From positions 1-46,846 of the forward strand of contig JAJDYL010000002.1 in the NCBI GenBank assembly GCA_022825195.1: a DNA stretch of 46,846 bases, read 5' to 3'. Within the stretch, counting starts at the first letter, position 1, and each line of letters begins with the position of its first letter. This document shows, one piece after another, positions 1 to 7,351 of the stretch. The notes under the pieces were generated by a model, which did not search any database, had not been told where the DNA came from, and worked only from the letters and a program-made list of their open reading frames with translations. A program made the position numbers and the translations under genes. The stretch is from Alphaproteobacteria bacterium. Lineage in GTDB: Bacteria > Pseudomonadota > Alphaproteobacteria > Bin95.

Positions 1-2
1 TC

Positions 3-116
3 TTCCAGAACTACGACGATATCCTCGATCACTGCTGCAATGCCTGGAACAATCTCGTTTCACAGCCAGAACGGATCGCCTCTATCGGTACACGAAAATG
101 GGCCAATGGGTTCTAA
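3..116 (+). CDS. IS630-family transposase, C-terminal end (partial at window edge)
   Basis: The first 37 codons to the TAA at 114-116 read as the end of an IS630/Tc1-type DDE transposase. The string CCNAWNNLVSQPERIASIG, followed by a Trp near the terminus, is the conserved tail these proteins carry after the last catalytic acid. The catalytic DDE region lies left of the window, so activity cannot be judged. The 152 bases from 117 to 268 between this stop and the next gene hold no recognisable gene. They should contain the outer end of the element, but its terminal inverted repeat cannot be identified with only one end visible. Confidence 0.72.
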   Translation, partial: FQNYDDILDHCCNAWNNLVSQPERIASIGTRKWANGF

Positions 117-268
117 ACAGTGACCCTTGGTATTACATCCCATGCCTGTATCAAGAGCCCAACGAATCTTCACGGTACCGATGCGGAGGGCCGGTCCGGG
201 TCGTCCGTGGCGCTTACGGGCATTCAGGGAATGAAGCCTGAGCATTTCGAGGCCCCCTGGACTTGCGT

Positions 269-664
269 TCAGTCGGCGGCCGTTGCCTCTATCTCAAACA
301 TCAGCGAGGGCAAGGCGAGCCGGGATACGCCGAGAAGGGTCATCGGAGGCGCGGTATCCACGGGTCTGAACCGTGATCCGAGAACGTCGAAGTGCTTCAC
401 GGCCTCATCCACATCGGTCGTGTAGAGGATGAGCCGGACCACATCGGCAAGTCCCATATCGGCAGCGCGTAGCACGGCTTCCATATTGTCGAGGGCCAGA
501 GCGATCTGATTGCGCATGTCTCCCGGGTGCTGCGGGTTACCGTCGGCGTCCACGGAGGTTTGGCCTGCACAGACCAGGTGACGGTTCGCCCCGACGAGCG
601 TTTCGGCTTGGTTGTAGCCGAAATTCAGCGACCATGACCAAGGGTTCACAGCGGTTCTCTTCAT
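269..664 (-). CDS. Rid (YjgF/YER057c/UK114) family protein, 131 aa
   Basis: This small trimeric enamine/imine deaminase-family protein has the usual Rid length and landmarks: HLVCAGQTSVDADGN near residue 30, a central QIALALDNMEAVLRAA helix, and the C-terminal strand LPSLMFEIEATA. I chose the ATG at 664 because the family core starts there and AAGGA lies about ten bases upstream; an in-frame ATG at 751 would add residues unlike the family. The family's key Arg (R105 in E. coli RidA, in a PARS-type motif) appears to be Met here (PPMTLLGV). This argues for a Rid subfamily other than true RidA, so imine deaminase activity should not be assumed. The gene stands alone, with a perfect palindrome upstream at 715-738. 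Confidence 0.85.
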   Translation of the reverse strand: MKRTAVNPWSWSLNFGYNQAETLVGANRHLVCAGQTSVDADGNPQHPGDMRNQIALALDNMEAVLRAADMGLADVVRLILYTTDVDEAVKHFDVLGSRFRPVDTAPPMTLLGVSRLALPSLMFEIEATAAD

Positions 665-714
665 GGGTTCTGCGTCCTTATTGAGAAGTCGGAGCGAACC
701 TGTGTGACATAGGC

Positions 715-738
715 CTCCTGTCACCATGGTGACAGGAG
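715..738. promoter_or_regulatory. 24-bp perfect palindrome, candidate operator upstream of the Rid gene
   Basis: The 24 bases form an exact inverted repeat with no spacer. Each half-site reads CTCCTGTCACCA outward-in and the centre is CCATGG. It sits 51 bases upstream of the Rid start codon and 110 bases beyond the stop of the tam-like gene. No T-run follows on either strand, so a dimeric repressor or activator site fits better than a terminator. The regulator is not identifiable and is not encoded next to it. Confidence 0.5.
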
Positions 739-848
739 TTATCGACCACAAAGCAAACGCGGCATTGCGCTGGCGGGCGTCGATCGGAAAGGCGCTGACC
801 CTGCATCCGCGATGGCAGGAACGGGATGTGCCGGTCGCTCGCCGGCCC

Positions 849-1640
849 CTACATCCTCGCGACGATGAACAGGCGGGGGAAGGGGTAGAGGGTCTCGCCG
901 CTCTCCCGCCTCGGATAGGCTTCGCGGAGGCGGGCTGCGTAGGCGGCGAGGAAGCGGTCCTTCTCCTCGCCCTCCAGCGCCTCCAGCACCGGGCGCAGCC
1001 CCGTGCCCTTGACCCATTCCAGCACCGGGTCCTCGCCCTGGAGCACCTGGAGATAGCGGGTCTCCCAGATGTCCAGTTCGGACACGAGCGGGCGGAGCAG
1101 GCCGTAATACCAGTCGGCCTCGGCCACCCATTTGTACGCCAGCCGCGCCCGCAATTCCGGCGTGCCGAAGCCGCGTTCCTCGAGGGTCGCGCGCATCGCC
1201 CGGTGGCTCGGCTCCGACCAGCTCATGGGCATCTGCGCGGCGAACACCCCGCCCGGCGCCAGCGTCCCCAGCAACCGCGGGAACAGCGCCTCATGGTCGT
1301 CCGCCCACTGGTAGACGGCGTTGGCGTAAAGCACGTCCACCGGCCGGTCGGGCCGCCAGTCCCGGACATCGGCCCTCGACCAGGCGACGCGGGCGTCGGG
1401 ATCCGCGGCCGCCGCGGTTTCCAGCATCGCTTCGGAGAGGTCGTGCCCGCGAATCTCGGCGTCCGGCCAGCGGGCCGCCATCGCGCGGGCGACATCGCCG
1501 GCGCCGCAGCCCATGTCGACGGCGATGCGAACGCCGTCGTGCTCGACCCTCCGGAACAGTTCGAGCGCCGGGCGGAGGCGGTGCCCGCCGAAGCGCAGAT
1601 ATTGTCCGGGGTCCCAGACCCCGCCGGCTCGTCCGCTCAT
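849..1640 (-). CDS. tam: trans-aconitate 2-methyltransferase-like SAM-dependent methyltransferase
   Basis: The 263-residue protein is a class I methyltransferase. Motif I is VDMGCGAG (residues 41-48), an acidic residue follows in GHDLSEAM, and the DVLYANAVYQWADDHE stretch plus the LGTLAPGGVFAAQMP strand are typical of Tam. Tam methyl-esterifies trans-aconitate, a spontaneous by-product that inhibits the TCA-cycle enzyme aconitase. The length matches the family (about 250-260). The ATG at 1640 overlaps the TGA of the upstream kinase gene as ATGA, which implies translational coupling. The substrate is inferred from overall resemblance; another small carboxylate is possible. Confidence 0.8.
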   Translation of the reverse strand: MSGRAGGVWDPGQYLRFGGHRLRPALELFRRVEHDGVRIAVDMGCGAGDVARAMAARWPDAEIRGHDLSEAMLETAAAADPDARVAWSRADVRDWRPDRPVDVLYANAVYQWADDHEALFPRLLGTLAPGGVFAAQMPMSWSEPSHRAMRATLEERGFGTPELRARLAYKWVAEADWYYGLLRPLVSELDIWETRYLQVLQGEDPVLEWVKGTGLRPVLEALEGEEKDRFLAAYAARLREAYPRRESGETLYPFPRLFIVARM

Positions 1641-3013
1641 CGCCGCTCCCTGCACATCGCGAAATTGAGCCCGAAGACAGTCCCTTCGCCGTCCGAAGAA
1701 ATCAACCGGATCGAGCCGCCGTGGGCGCGCATGATCTCGCGCGCAATCGCGAGCCCGAGCCCGGAGCCGTCCGGCCTTGTCGAGCCCTGGAACGGCCGGA
1801 ACAGATTGTCCCGCGCCCGCCCCTGCAGGCCGGGGCCGTCGTCCGCGACCGTGACGAAGACGCGCCCGTCGCGGACCCTGGCCGTCGTCGAAACGGCCTT
1901 CGCGCCCGCCTCGGCGGCGTTGCGGGCAAGATTGGCGAAGACACGGAACAGCTGCTCCCGGTCGCCTTCCACGGCGATGTCCGGGTTCACGCCGTTGGTC
2001 CAGGCCGCGTTCCTGCCGGCGACGCTTGCCGCATCGTCGATCAGCTCCGCCAACGGCACCGCCTCCAGGGTCAGCCGGGGACCGCCGGCGCGCGCGAAGT
2101 CGACCACGCGGGTGCACAGGCCGACCGCCCGGTCGAGCGCGCCCACCAGGGTCGGGACGGCCTTGCGCACGCGGGGGTCGCGGCTTTCGCCGAGGCTGTC
2201 GGAGACGAGTTGCGCGGAAGCCAGCATGTTGCGCAGGTCGTGGTTGATCTTCGCCACCCCCTCGCCGACCGCCGCCAGGTGCGCGCGGTGGCTGAGCGCG
2301 GCATGAAGCCGCCGCTGCATCCCCGAAAGCTGGCGCTCGGCCGTCCCGATTTCATCGCTGCGCTCGGATGGCGCGTGGATGCGGCTCTGGTCCTCCGGGT
2401 CGGTGCCGAAGCGCACCATGGCCTCGGTCAACCGGCCCATCGGGCGGACCATGAGCCAGTGCAGCGTCAGGAACACCGCCGCCGCCGTCAGCGCCGAGAT
2501 GATGAGCGAGAGAAGCAGGATGCGCTCGGAATAGGCGAACATCGCTTCGCGCATCGGCCATTCGTCCATCGTGATCTCGACCCGCGCGCCCGGCTCGTGG
2601 GTGGAGGCGCCGCTGACCAGCAACACCCGGTTCCGCGGTTGAACCAGGGTGGCGGCGGCCTCCCATATCGAGGCGACCGCCATGGTCTCGTCGAGGTCGA
2701 AGGCGGCGTCCACTGCCGGCGGCATGCTTCCGCCGAGCATGTAGGTCGTGTGGCCGCCGACGCTGAGTTCGACGCTGTAGGCCGACACATGGCGCAGCAG
2801 GCGCATTTCCAGCGCCTCGTCCACCGCCCGCGTCGGCGCCGCCTCCAGCGCCAGCGCGGCGATGTGCGCGTCCGCCAGGCGGTCCGCCAGATACACCGTT
2901 CGGAAACGCGCGATCGAGGGCGCATAGATCAGAAGCTCCGCCAGCATGACGAAGAAGACGGTGAGCACCAGCAGACGCGCCGAAAGCGAACGGATCCAGC
3001 GCGGGAACGGCAC
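1637..3013 (-). CDS. HAMP-domain sensor histidine kinase, orphan
   Basis: The 458-residue membrane kinase has an N-terminal transmembrane helix (about 11-32), a periplasmic sensor of roughly 130 residues, a second helix (about 164-186) and a HAMP segment. A dimerisation helix carries the presumed phospho-acceptor His258 (KINHDLRNMLA). The HATPase domain has an N-box (FANLARNAAEAG), DDGPGL near 391 and GSGLGLAI near 417. No response regulator lies nearby; the gene is instead coupled to the tam-like methyltransferase by a 4-base overlap. The phospho-acceptor motif is HDLRN rather than the common HELRTPL, which suggests a variant HisKA subfamily. Signal and partner are unknown. Confidence 0.88.
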   Translation of the reverse strand: MPFPRWIRSLSARLLVLTVFFVMLAELLIYAPSIARFRTVYLADRLADAHIAALALEAAPTRAVDEALEMRLLRHVSAYSVELSVGGHTTYMLGGSMPPAVDAAFDLDETMAVASIWEAAATLVQPRNRVLLVSGASTHEPGARVEITMDEWPMREAMFAYSERILLLSLIISALTAAAVFLTLHWLMVRPMGRLTEAMVRFGTDPEDQSRIHAPSERSDEIGTAERQLSGMQRRLHAALSHRAHLAAVGEGVAKINHDLRNMLASAQLVSDSLGESRDPRVRKAVPTLVGALDRAVGLCTRVVDFARAGGPRLTLEAVPLAELIDDAASVAGRNAAWTNGVNPDIAVEGDREQLFRVFANLARNAAEAGAKAVSTTARVRDGRVFVTVADDGPGLQGRARDNLFRPFQGSTRPDGSGLGLAIAREIMRAHGGSIRLISSDGEGTVFGLNFAMCRERR

Positions 3014-3067
3014 CGCCTCAGCCCCTCCGGACGGGCCGCCGCCGGGCGCGCGCGGGAAGCCGGCGCA

Positions 3068-3799
3068 TCATGCCGCGGGGGAATTGCCCCGGAGGCGCCG
3101 GTAGATCACCGGCACCAGCGCCAGCACCGAAAGCCCCAGGATCGGCAACAGGATTTCAGGTTCGAGGATAAGGCCGAGGTCCGGTTCGCCGCCGCTGTCG
3201 AAGACAGCCCCCAGCCCGTTGCCCACGCTCGTGTAGACGAAGGTGCCGGGAACGATGCCGACGAAGGTGGCCAGCACGTAGGTCGAGAGCCGGACATTCG
3301 CGAAGGCGGGTGCGATGTTCACGAGGAAGAACGGGAACAGCGGCACCAGCCTCAGCACGAGGAGGTAGTTGAAGGCGTTCTGCCGGAAACCGCCGTCCAT
3401 GCGTTCGAGCGCCGCCCCGACCCGGGCCCGCAGGCGGTCGCCGAGTACGGTCTGCGCCGCGACGAACAGGGCCGTCGCGCCCAGCGTGGCTCCGACGACC
3501 GTGGCTGCGGTCCCGAACCAGAGCCCGAAGAAGAAGCCGCCCGAAATGGTCGCCACCGCACCGACCGGCAACGAGAAGGCGATGACGAGAGCGTAACCGG
3601 CGACATAGGCAAGCAGGGCCAGGAGCAGGTTCTCCTCGACCCAGGATGCCAGCATTTCCCGGTTGTCGCGCAACGCCTCGAAGCTCAACTGCTCGTGGAG
3701 CCCGGCGGCGAAAAACACGGCGAGGCCCGCCGCCAGCACCGCCAGGATCGAGAGGCGTTTCGCTGCACCGCTCCAGGAGCGCCGCCCGGTTGCGGCCAT
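3068..3799 (-). CDS. TVP38/TMEM64 (VTT/DedA-like) family membrane protein
   Basis: The 243-residue integral membrane protein has a first helix near residues 17-35 and a VTT-domain core. This includes a Gly-rich reentrant-type stretch (SLPVGAVATISGGFFFGLW) and a second one beginning RLVPLFPFFLVNIAPAFA, where Arg and Pro are the usual conserved residues. Family members are proposed lipid scramblases or transporters of the inner membrane; the substrate here is unknown. The ATG at 3799 was preferred because it directly precedes a short positively charged N-terminus and the first helix. Earlier in-frame codons would run into the divergent rpmH promoter and gene. Confidence 0.85.
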   Translation of the reverse strand: MAATGRRSWSGAAKRLSILAVLAAGLAVFFAAGLHEQLSFEALRDNREMLASWVEENLLLALLAYVAGYALVIAFSLPVGAVATISGGFFFGLWFGTAATVVGATLGATALFVAAQTVLGDRLRARVGAALERMDGGFRQNAFNYLLVLRLVPLFPFFLVNIAPAFANVRLSTYVLATFVGIVPGTFVYTSVGNGLGAVFDSGGEPDLGLILEPEILLPILGLSVLALVPVIYRRLRGNSPAA

Positions 3800-3838
3800 G
3801 GCCCGCACCTCCGCTTTTCGCGTCCCGCCATCATAGCG

Positions 3839-3867
3839 TTGACAGCCGAACGGGGTATCTCCATTAT
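3839..3867 (+). promoter_or_regulatory. Sigma-70-type promoter for rpmH-rnpA-yidD-yidC
   Basis: A perfect -35 box TTGACA (3839-3844) is followed after 17 bases by CATTAT (3862-3867), a 4/6 match to the -10 consensus. The site lies 60-88 bases before the rpmH start, in the gap between divergent genes. This is the place expected for the ribosomal-protein promoter. Confidence 0.6.
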
Positions 3868-3926
3868 CCGGCCATCCGGATACGGCCTGCGGCCGTGTAT
3901 CTCGTCCGCGATGGAGCTCATCTTTC

Positions 3927-4061
3927 GTGAAACGCACTTTCCAGCCGAGCCGCCTCGTGCGCAAACGGCGCCACGGTTTCCGCGCCCGCAAGGCAACCGT
4001 CGGCGGCCGCCGCGTGCTGCAACGGCGGCGCGCCAAGGGGCGCAAGGTCCTCTCGGCCTGA
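3927..4061 (+). CDS. rpmH: 50S ribosomal protein L34
   Basis: The 44-residue, Arg/Lys-rich protein starts (V/M)[18 protein letters not shown] and ends GRKVLSA, which is the universal L34 pattern at the usual length. Translation starts at a GTG (3927), since no in-frame ATG precedes the conserved KRTFQPS; GGAG lies ten bases upstream. L34 is a structural protein of the large ribosomal subunit. It heads the conserved rpmH-rnpA-yidD-yidC cluster. Confidence 0.96.
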   Translation: MKRTFQPSRLVRKRRHGFRARKATVGGRRVLQRRRAKGRKVLSA

Positions 4062-4081
4062 GCCCGGCCCCGCCGACACGC

Positions 4082-4414
4082 ATGGACGCACCCCGGACGC
4101 TCAAGAAACGCGCCGAATTCCTCCGTGTCCGGGCTTCCGGGCGGCGTTGGGCCGCAGCCGGGCTCGTGCTGCAGATGCGCGCCAGGGGCGACGGCGCGCC
4201 CATGAAGGTCGGCTACACCGTTTCCAGGAAGGTCGGCAATGCGGTGGAGCGCAACCGGGTGCGGCGGCGCCTCCGGGCGGCCGTCCGGGAGTCGCCGGAT
4301 CTCCGCCCCGGCAGGGATTATGTCGTGATCGGCCGCCGCGCGGCGCTCTCGCGGCGCTGGGATGCCCTGGTCGCCGACCTGCAGGCAGCCGCCGACCGGG
4401 TCGAACGTCCATGA
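4082..4414 (+). CDS. rnpA: Ribonuclease P protein component
   Basis: The 110-residue basic protein is the protein subunit of RNase P, which assists the catalytic RNA in removing 5' leaders from pre-tRNAs. It opens with [19 protein letters not shown]. Its signature RNR region appears as [20 protein letters not shown], and the C-terminus ([16 protein letters not shown]...L) is typical. It begins 20 bases after rpmH, and its TGA overlaps the yidD ATG (ATGA). Confidence 0.95.
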   Translation: MDAPRTLKKRAEFLRVRASGRRWAAAGLVLQMRARGDGAPMKVGYTVSRKVGNAVERNRVRRRLRAAVRESPDLRPGRDYVVIGRRAALSRRWDALVADLQAAADRVERP

Positions 4415-4644
4415 AACTGCTCCTCAAGGCGCCGATCTACGCTTATCGCTGGCTGATCTCGCCCTGGTTGCCGGCCCATTGCCGCTACCGGCCGACCTGT
4501 TCGGCCTTCGCGCTCGAGGCCATAGAAGCGCACGGCGTGCTGCACGGCGGCTGGCTTGCGGCGAAACGCCTCGCCCGCTGCCATCCCTGGGGCGGTTCGG
4601 GCTATGACCCGGTACCGCCTGACAACAGCGCCCATCGCAGCTGA
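4411..4644 (+). CDS. yidD: Membrane protein insertion efficiency factor YidD
   Basis: The 77-residue protein has the full YidD signature: an amphipathic N-terminus ([17 protein letters not shown]), [19 protein letters not shown] with paired Cys, and [10 protein letters not shown] near the C-terminus. YidD associates with the inner membrane and aids YidC-dependent insertion. It overlaps rnpA by four bases and precedes yidC by 17 bases, the standard arrangement. Confidence 0.95.
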   Translation: MKLLLKAPIYAYRWLISPWLPAHCRYRPTCSAFALEAIEAHGVLHGGWLAAKRLARCHPWGGSGYDPVPPDNSAHRS

Positions 4645-4661
4645 ACGGACGCTTCCGCCTC

Positions 4662-6407
4662 GTGCCCGATAACCGCAACCTCCTCCTCGCGATCGTTATC
4701 TCGATCGGCATCCTGCTCGTGTTCAACATGATGATGCCGCCCCCCGAACCGCCGCCCCAGCCGGCGGAGGAGGCAGGAGCGCCGCCCGTTCCGGGCGCCT
4801 CCACCGGTGCCATTCCCGCGCCTGCGGGCAGCCGCCCCGCCCCGCGGGACGCCGCTGCCGGACCGACGTCGTCCTCTGCGCCCGCGTCGGGCGAAGCCGA
4901 AGCACGGCGCATCCCGATAGAGGACACCCGCATCGAAGGGTCGGTCCCGCTCGCCGGCGCGCGCATCGACAGCATCACGCTGAAGGACTATCGCCAGACG
5001 ACCGACCCCGAAAGCGCGCGCATCGCCCTGCTCTCGCCGCCCGGCCGGCGCGGCGCGTTCTACGCGGAGCTCGGCTGGGTCGCCGCCGACGGCGCGACGC
5101 CGGTGCCGACGCAGGCCACGCTCTGGACCACCAACGACCGCACGCTCACCCGCGAGCGGCCGCTGAAGCTCGCCTGGGACAATGGCGCCGGCCTGCGCTT
5201 CACCCGCACCTTCGTCCTCGCGGACGACTATCTGGTGACGGTCGAGCAGTCCGTCGCCAACGACGGCGGCGCGCCGGTCGCGCTCTTCCCCTACGGTCTC
5301 GTCTCCCGCTCCGGCACGCCGGAGACATCGGGTTTCTTCATCCTGCACGAAGGCCCGCTCGGGGTTCTCGGCGAGGGGCTGCAGGAGCACGACTATGACG
5401 ACCTCGTGGACGACGGCGAGATCAAGGTCGAGAATACTGAGGGCTGGCTCGGCATCACCGACAAATACTGGCTGACGGCGCTGATCCCGGAGCCGGGCGA
5501 AACCTTCACGGCGCGGTTCCTGCACCGGCTCGAACAGGGCGTCGACAAATACCAGACGGATTATCTGCGCGAAGCTGTAACCGTTCTGCCGGGCGGGCGG
5601 ATAACGGTCCGCAACCATGTTTTCGCCGGCGCCAAGCAGGCCCACCTGCTGGACCGCTACCGCGACGACCTCGACTTCGCCAAGTTCGATCTCGCCATCG
5701 ATTTCGGCTGGTTCTATTTCCTCACCAAGCCCTTCTTCTACGCGCTCTCGTGGCTGCAGGGCGTGCTCGGCAATTTCGGCCTGGCGATCCTCGCGCTCAC
5801 GGTCGGCGTCAAGCTGGTCTTCTTCCCGCTGGCCAACAAGTCCTACCGCTCGATGAGCCAGATGAAGGCGCTGCAGCCGGAGATGGTGAAGCTGCGCGAG
5901 CGCCTGGGCGACGACCGGCAGAAGCTCAACCAGGAGATGATGGCCCTCTACAAGCGCGAGAAGGTCAACCCCGCCGCCGGCTGCCTGCCGATCCTGATCC
6001 AGATTCCGGTCTTCTTCGCGCTCTACAAGGTGCTGTTCGTGGCCATCGAGATGCGCCACGCGCCCTTCTACGGCTGGATCGAGGACCTGTCGGCGGTCGA
6101 TCCGACGAACCTGTTCACGCTGTTCGGCCTTGTGGATTGGGGGCCGCCCTCCTTCCTGCACATCGGCATCTGGCCGATCCTGATGGGCGTGTCGATGTGG
6201 GCGCAGATGCGCCTGAACCCGACCCCGGCCGACCCGATCCAGGCGAAGATCTTCCAGTTCATGCCCCTGGTGTTCACCTTCCTGCTGGCGACCTTCCCGG
6301 CCGGGCTGGTGATCTACTGGACCTGGAACAACCTCCTCTCCATGGCGCAGCAATGGGTCATCATGCGCCGGGCGGGCGTGACCCGCGCGGCGGCCGGAAA
6401 GACCTGA
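4662..6407 (+). CDS. yidC: Membrane protein insertase YidC
   Basis: The 581-residue protein has the Gram-negative YidC layout. A first transmembrane helix (about 7-24) is followed by a Pro/Ala-rich linker, a large periplasmic beta domain (to about 340) and the five-helix insertase core. In the core, VKLVFFPLANKSYRSMSQMKALQPEM and the coiled region LGDDRQKLNQEMMALYK are diagnostic, as is NPAAGCLPILIQIPVFFALYK. A Lys occupies the region where the E. coli protein has its functional Arg in the hydrophilic groove, as is usual in alphaproteobacteria. Translation starts at GTG (4662). It inserts respiratory and other inner-membrane proteins with or without SecYEG. Confidence 0.97.
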   Translation: MPDNRNLLLAIVISIGILLVFNMMMPPPEPPPQPAEEAGAPPVPGASTGAIPAPAGSRPAPRDAAAGPTSSSAPASGEAEARRIPIEDTRIEGSVPLAGARIDSITLKDYRQTTDPESARIALLSPPGRRGAFYAELGWVAADGATPVPTQATLWTTNDRTLTRERPLKLAWDNGAGLRFTRTFVLADDYLVTVEQSVANDGGAPVALFPYGLVSRSGTPETSGFFILHEGPLGVLGEGLQEHDYDDLVDDGEIKVENTEGWLGITDKYWLTALIPEPGETFTARFLHRLEQGVDKYQTDYLREAVTVLPGGRITVRNHVFAGAKQAHLLDRYRDDLDFAKFDLAIDFGWFYFLTKPFFYALSWLQGVLGNFGLAILALTVGVKLVFFPLANKSYRSMSQMKALQPEMVKLRERLGDDRQKLNQEMMALYKREKVNPAAGCLPILIQIPVFFALYKVLFVAIEMRHAPFYGWIEDLSAVDPTNLFTLFGLVDWGPPSFLHIGIWPILMGVSMWAQMRLNPTPADPIQAKIFQFMPLVFTFLLATFPAGLVIYWTWNNLLSMAQQWVIMRRAGVTRAAAGKT

Positions 6408-6460
6408 GGCCGGCAGCCCGTGTGCGTGCCCGGCCCCCGGGAAGACGCCCGCCGCCTTCC

Positions 6461-6548
6461 CGTCATGCCCGGACCTGTTCCGGGCATCTCCCTCCACCGC
6501 CTCCCCCGGGTGGCCGCATGGATGCCCGGAACAAGTCCGGGCATGACG
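6461..6548 (+). repeat. 88-bp palindromic repeat element, copy 1
   Basis: Two 28-base arms, 6461-6488 and 6521-6548, are inverted copies with one mismatch and flank a 32-base loop. The arms begin CGTCATGCCCGGAC. The same element recurs at 45668-45755 in the opposite orientation, with identical 28-32-28 geometry. Such dispersed palindromes give spurious MPGLVPGIH-type peptides when translated. It lies in the 284-base gap between yidC and engB and could fold into a long hairpin at the end of the yidC message. Confidence 0.85.
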
Positions 6549-6556
6549 AAGGGGGG

Positions 6557-6622
6557 GCGTCCGGGCATGGCGGAGAGGGCGTCCGGGCATGGCGGAGGGG
6601 GCGTTCGGGCATGACGGGGAGG
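6557..6622 (+). repeat. Three tandem 22-bp units derived from the palindrome arm
   Basis: Three units at 6557-6578, 6579-6600 and 6601-6622 share the core GCGTCCGGGCATGGCGGAG with a few substitutions, the third being most diverged. The core GTCCGGGCAT also occurs in the right arm of the adjacent palindrome, 24 bases before the first unit. The array therefore looks like local amplification of the arm end. Confidence 0.75.
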
Positions 6623-6691
6623 AGCCGGGGTGACGAAAGAGCTCATCCGACGCTTGTCGCAGAGGGCGCAACGGATGCAGGCCGGAACGGG

Positions 6692-7351
6692 GTGTGCGAA
6701 TCCGGCAGGGAAGACGTCCCCGATGACGCATTGGAGCCGGGCCGGCGGCTCTTCGCAGGGGAGTGCCGTTTCGTGCATGCCGCAGCCGATGCCGCGCAGC
6801 TCCCCCCCGCCGGGCTGCCGGAAGTCGCCTTTGCGGGGCGTTCCAATGTGGGCAAGTCCAGCCTCGTGAACGCGCTCACCGGCCGGAAGAGCCTCGCGCG
6901 CACCTCCAACACGCCGGGCCGCACGCAGGCGCTGATCTTCTTCGACCTCGCCGGCCGCCTCGGGATCGTGGACCTGCCCGGCTACGGCTACGCGAAGGTG
7001 TCGCGAACGAAGTCCGCGGCCTGGACCGCCCTGACCCGCGATTACCTGGCCGGACGGGCCACCCTGCGCCGGCTTTGCCTGCTGGTGGATGCCCGGCACG
7101 GCCTGAAGGACAGCGACCGCGAGTTGATGGACGTGCTCGACCGCGCCGCCGTCGTCTATCAGGTGGTGCTGACCAAGATCGACAAGCTGAGTTCGCCGGC
7201 GCTGGGCAGCGCGGTCGCCCGGGTCGAGGCCGACATCGCGCGCCGGGCTGCGGCCCACCCGGCCGTCATCGCCACTAGCGCCCGCGCCGGCGACGGCATC
7301 GGTCGGCTCCGCGCCGAACTTGCCGCCCTTGCAGAGGACCCAAGCCCATGA
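6692..7351 (+). CDS. engB: Ribosome biogenesis GTPase YsxC/EngB
   Basis: The protein is a TRAFAC-class GTPase for late large-subunit assembly. It has G1 GRSNVGKS (49-56), a switch region ([15 protein letters not shown]), G3 [11 protein letters not shown]4 TKID and a G5-like TSA. The start is uncertain: I use GTG 6692, which gives 219 residues and keeps the family-like N-terminal segment [18 protein letters not shown] 6731 is an alternative, and no ATG is suitably placed. The stop overlaps the argB start (ATGA). Confidence 0.9.
   Translation: MCESGREDVPDDALEPGRRLFAGECRFVHAAADAAQLPPAGLPEVAFAGRSNVGKSSLVNALTGRKSLARTSNTPGRTQALIFFDLAGRLGIVDLPGYGYAKVSRTKSAAWTALTRDYLAGRATLRRLCLLVDARHGLKDSDRELMDVLDRAAVVYQVVLTKIDKLSSPALGSAVARVEADIARRAAAHPAVIATSARAGDGIGRLRAELAALAEDPSP

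Noticed and set aside
117..268. Small plus-strand gene starting near 120
   Set aside because: Its only long frame runs through the antisense of the Rid gene, lacks a ribosome-binding site and shows no similarity; it is probably IS630 end plus shadow.
3800..3926. Chromosomal origin next to rpmH-rnpA
   Set aside because: In some bacteria dnaA and oriC lie beside rpmH. Here I find no cluster of TTATCCACA-type DnaA boxes and no dnaA, only a normal promoter.
1721..4414. Very long open frames opposite or across real genes (also 17822-20533, 31640-35224 and 43596-46343 on the plus strand)
   Set aside because: They are Arg/Pro/Ala/His-rich with no recognisable domain, run antisense to well-identified genes and arise from the high GC content that depletes stop codons. 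Only their last portions contain real genes (rnpA at 4082-4414; the nuclease-like gene at 45780-46343).
6420..6640. Possible small proteins with repeated MPGLVPGIH/MPGTSPGM peptides
   Set aside because: The peptides are simply translations of the palindromic repeat; the nucleotide inverted symmetry, not the protein, is conserved between the two copies.
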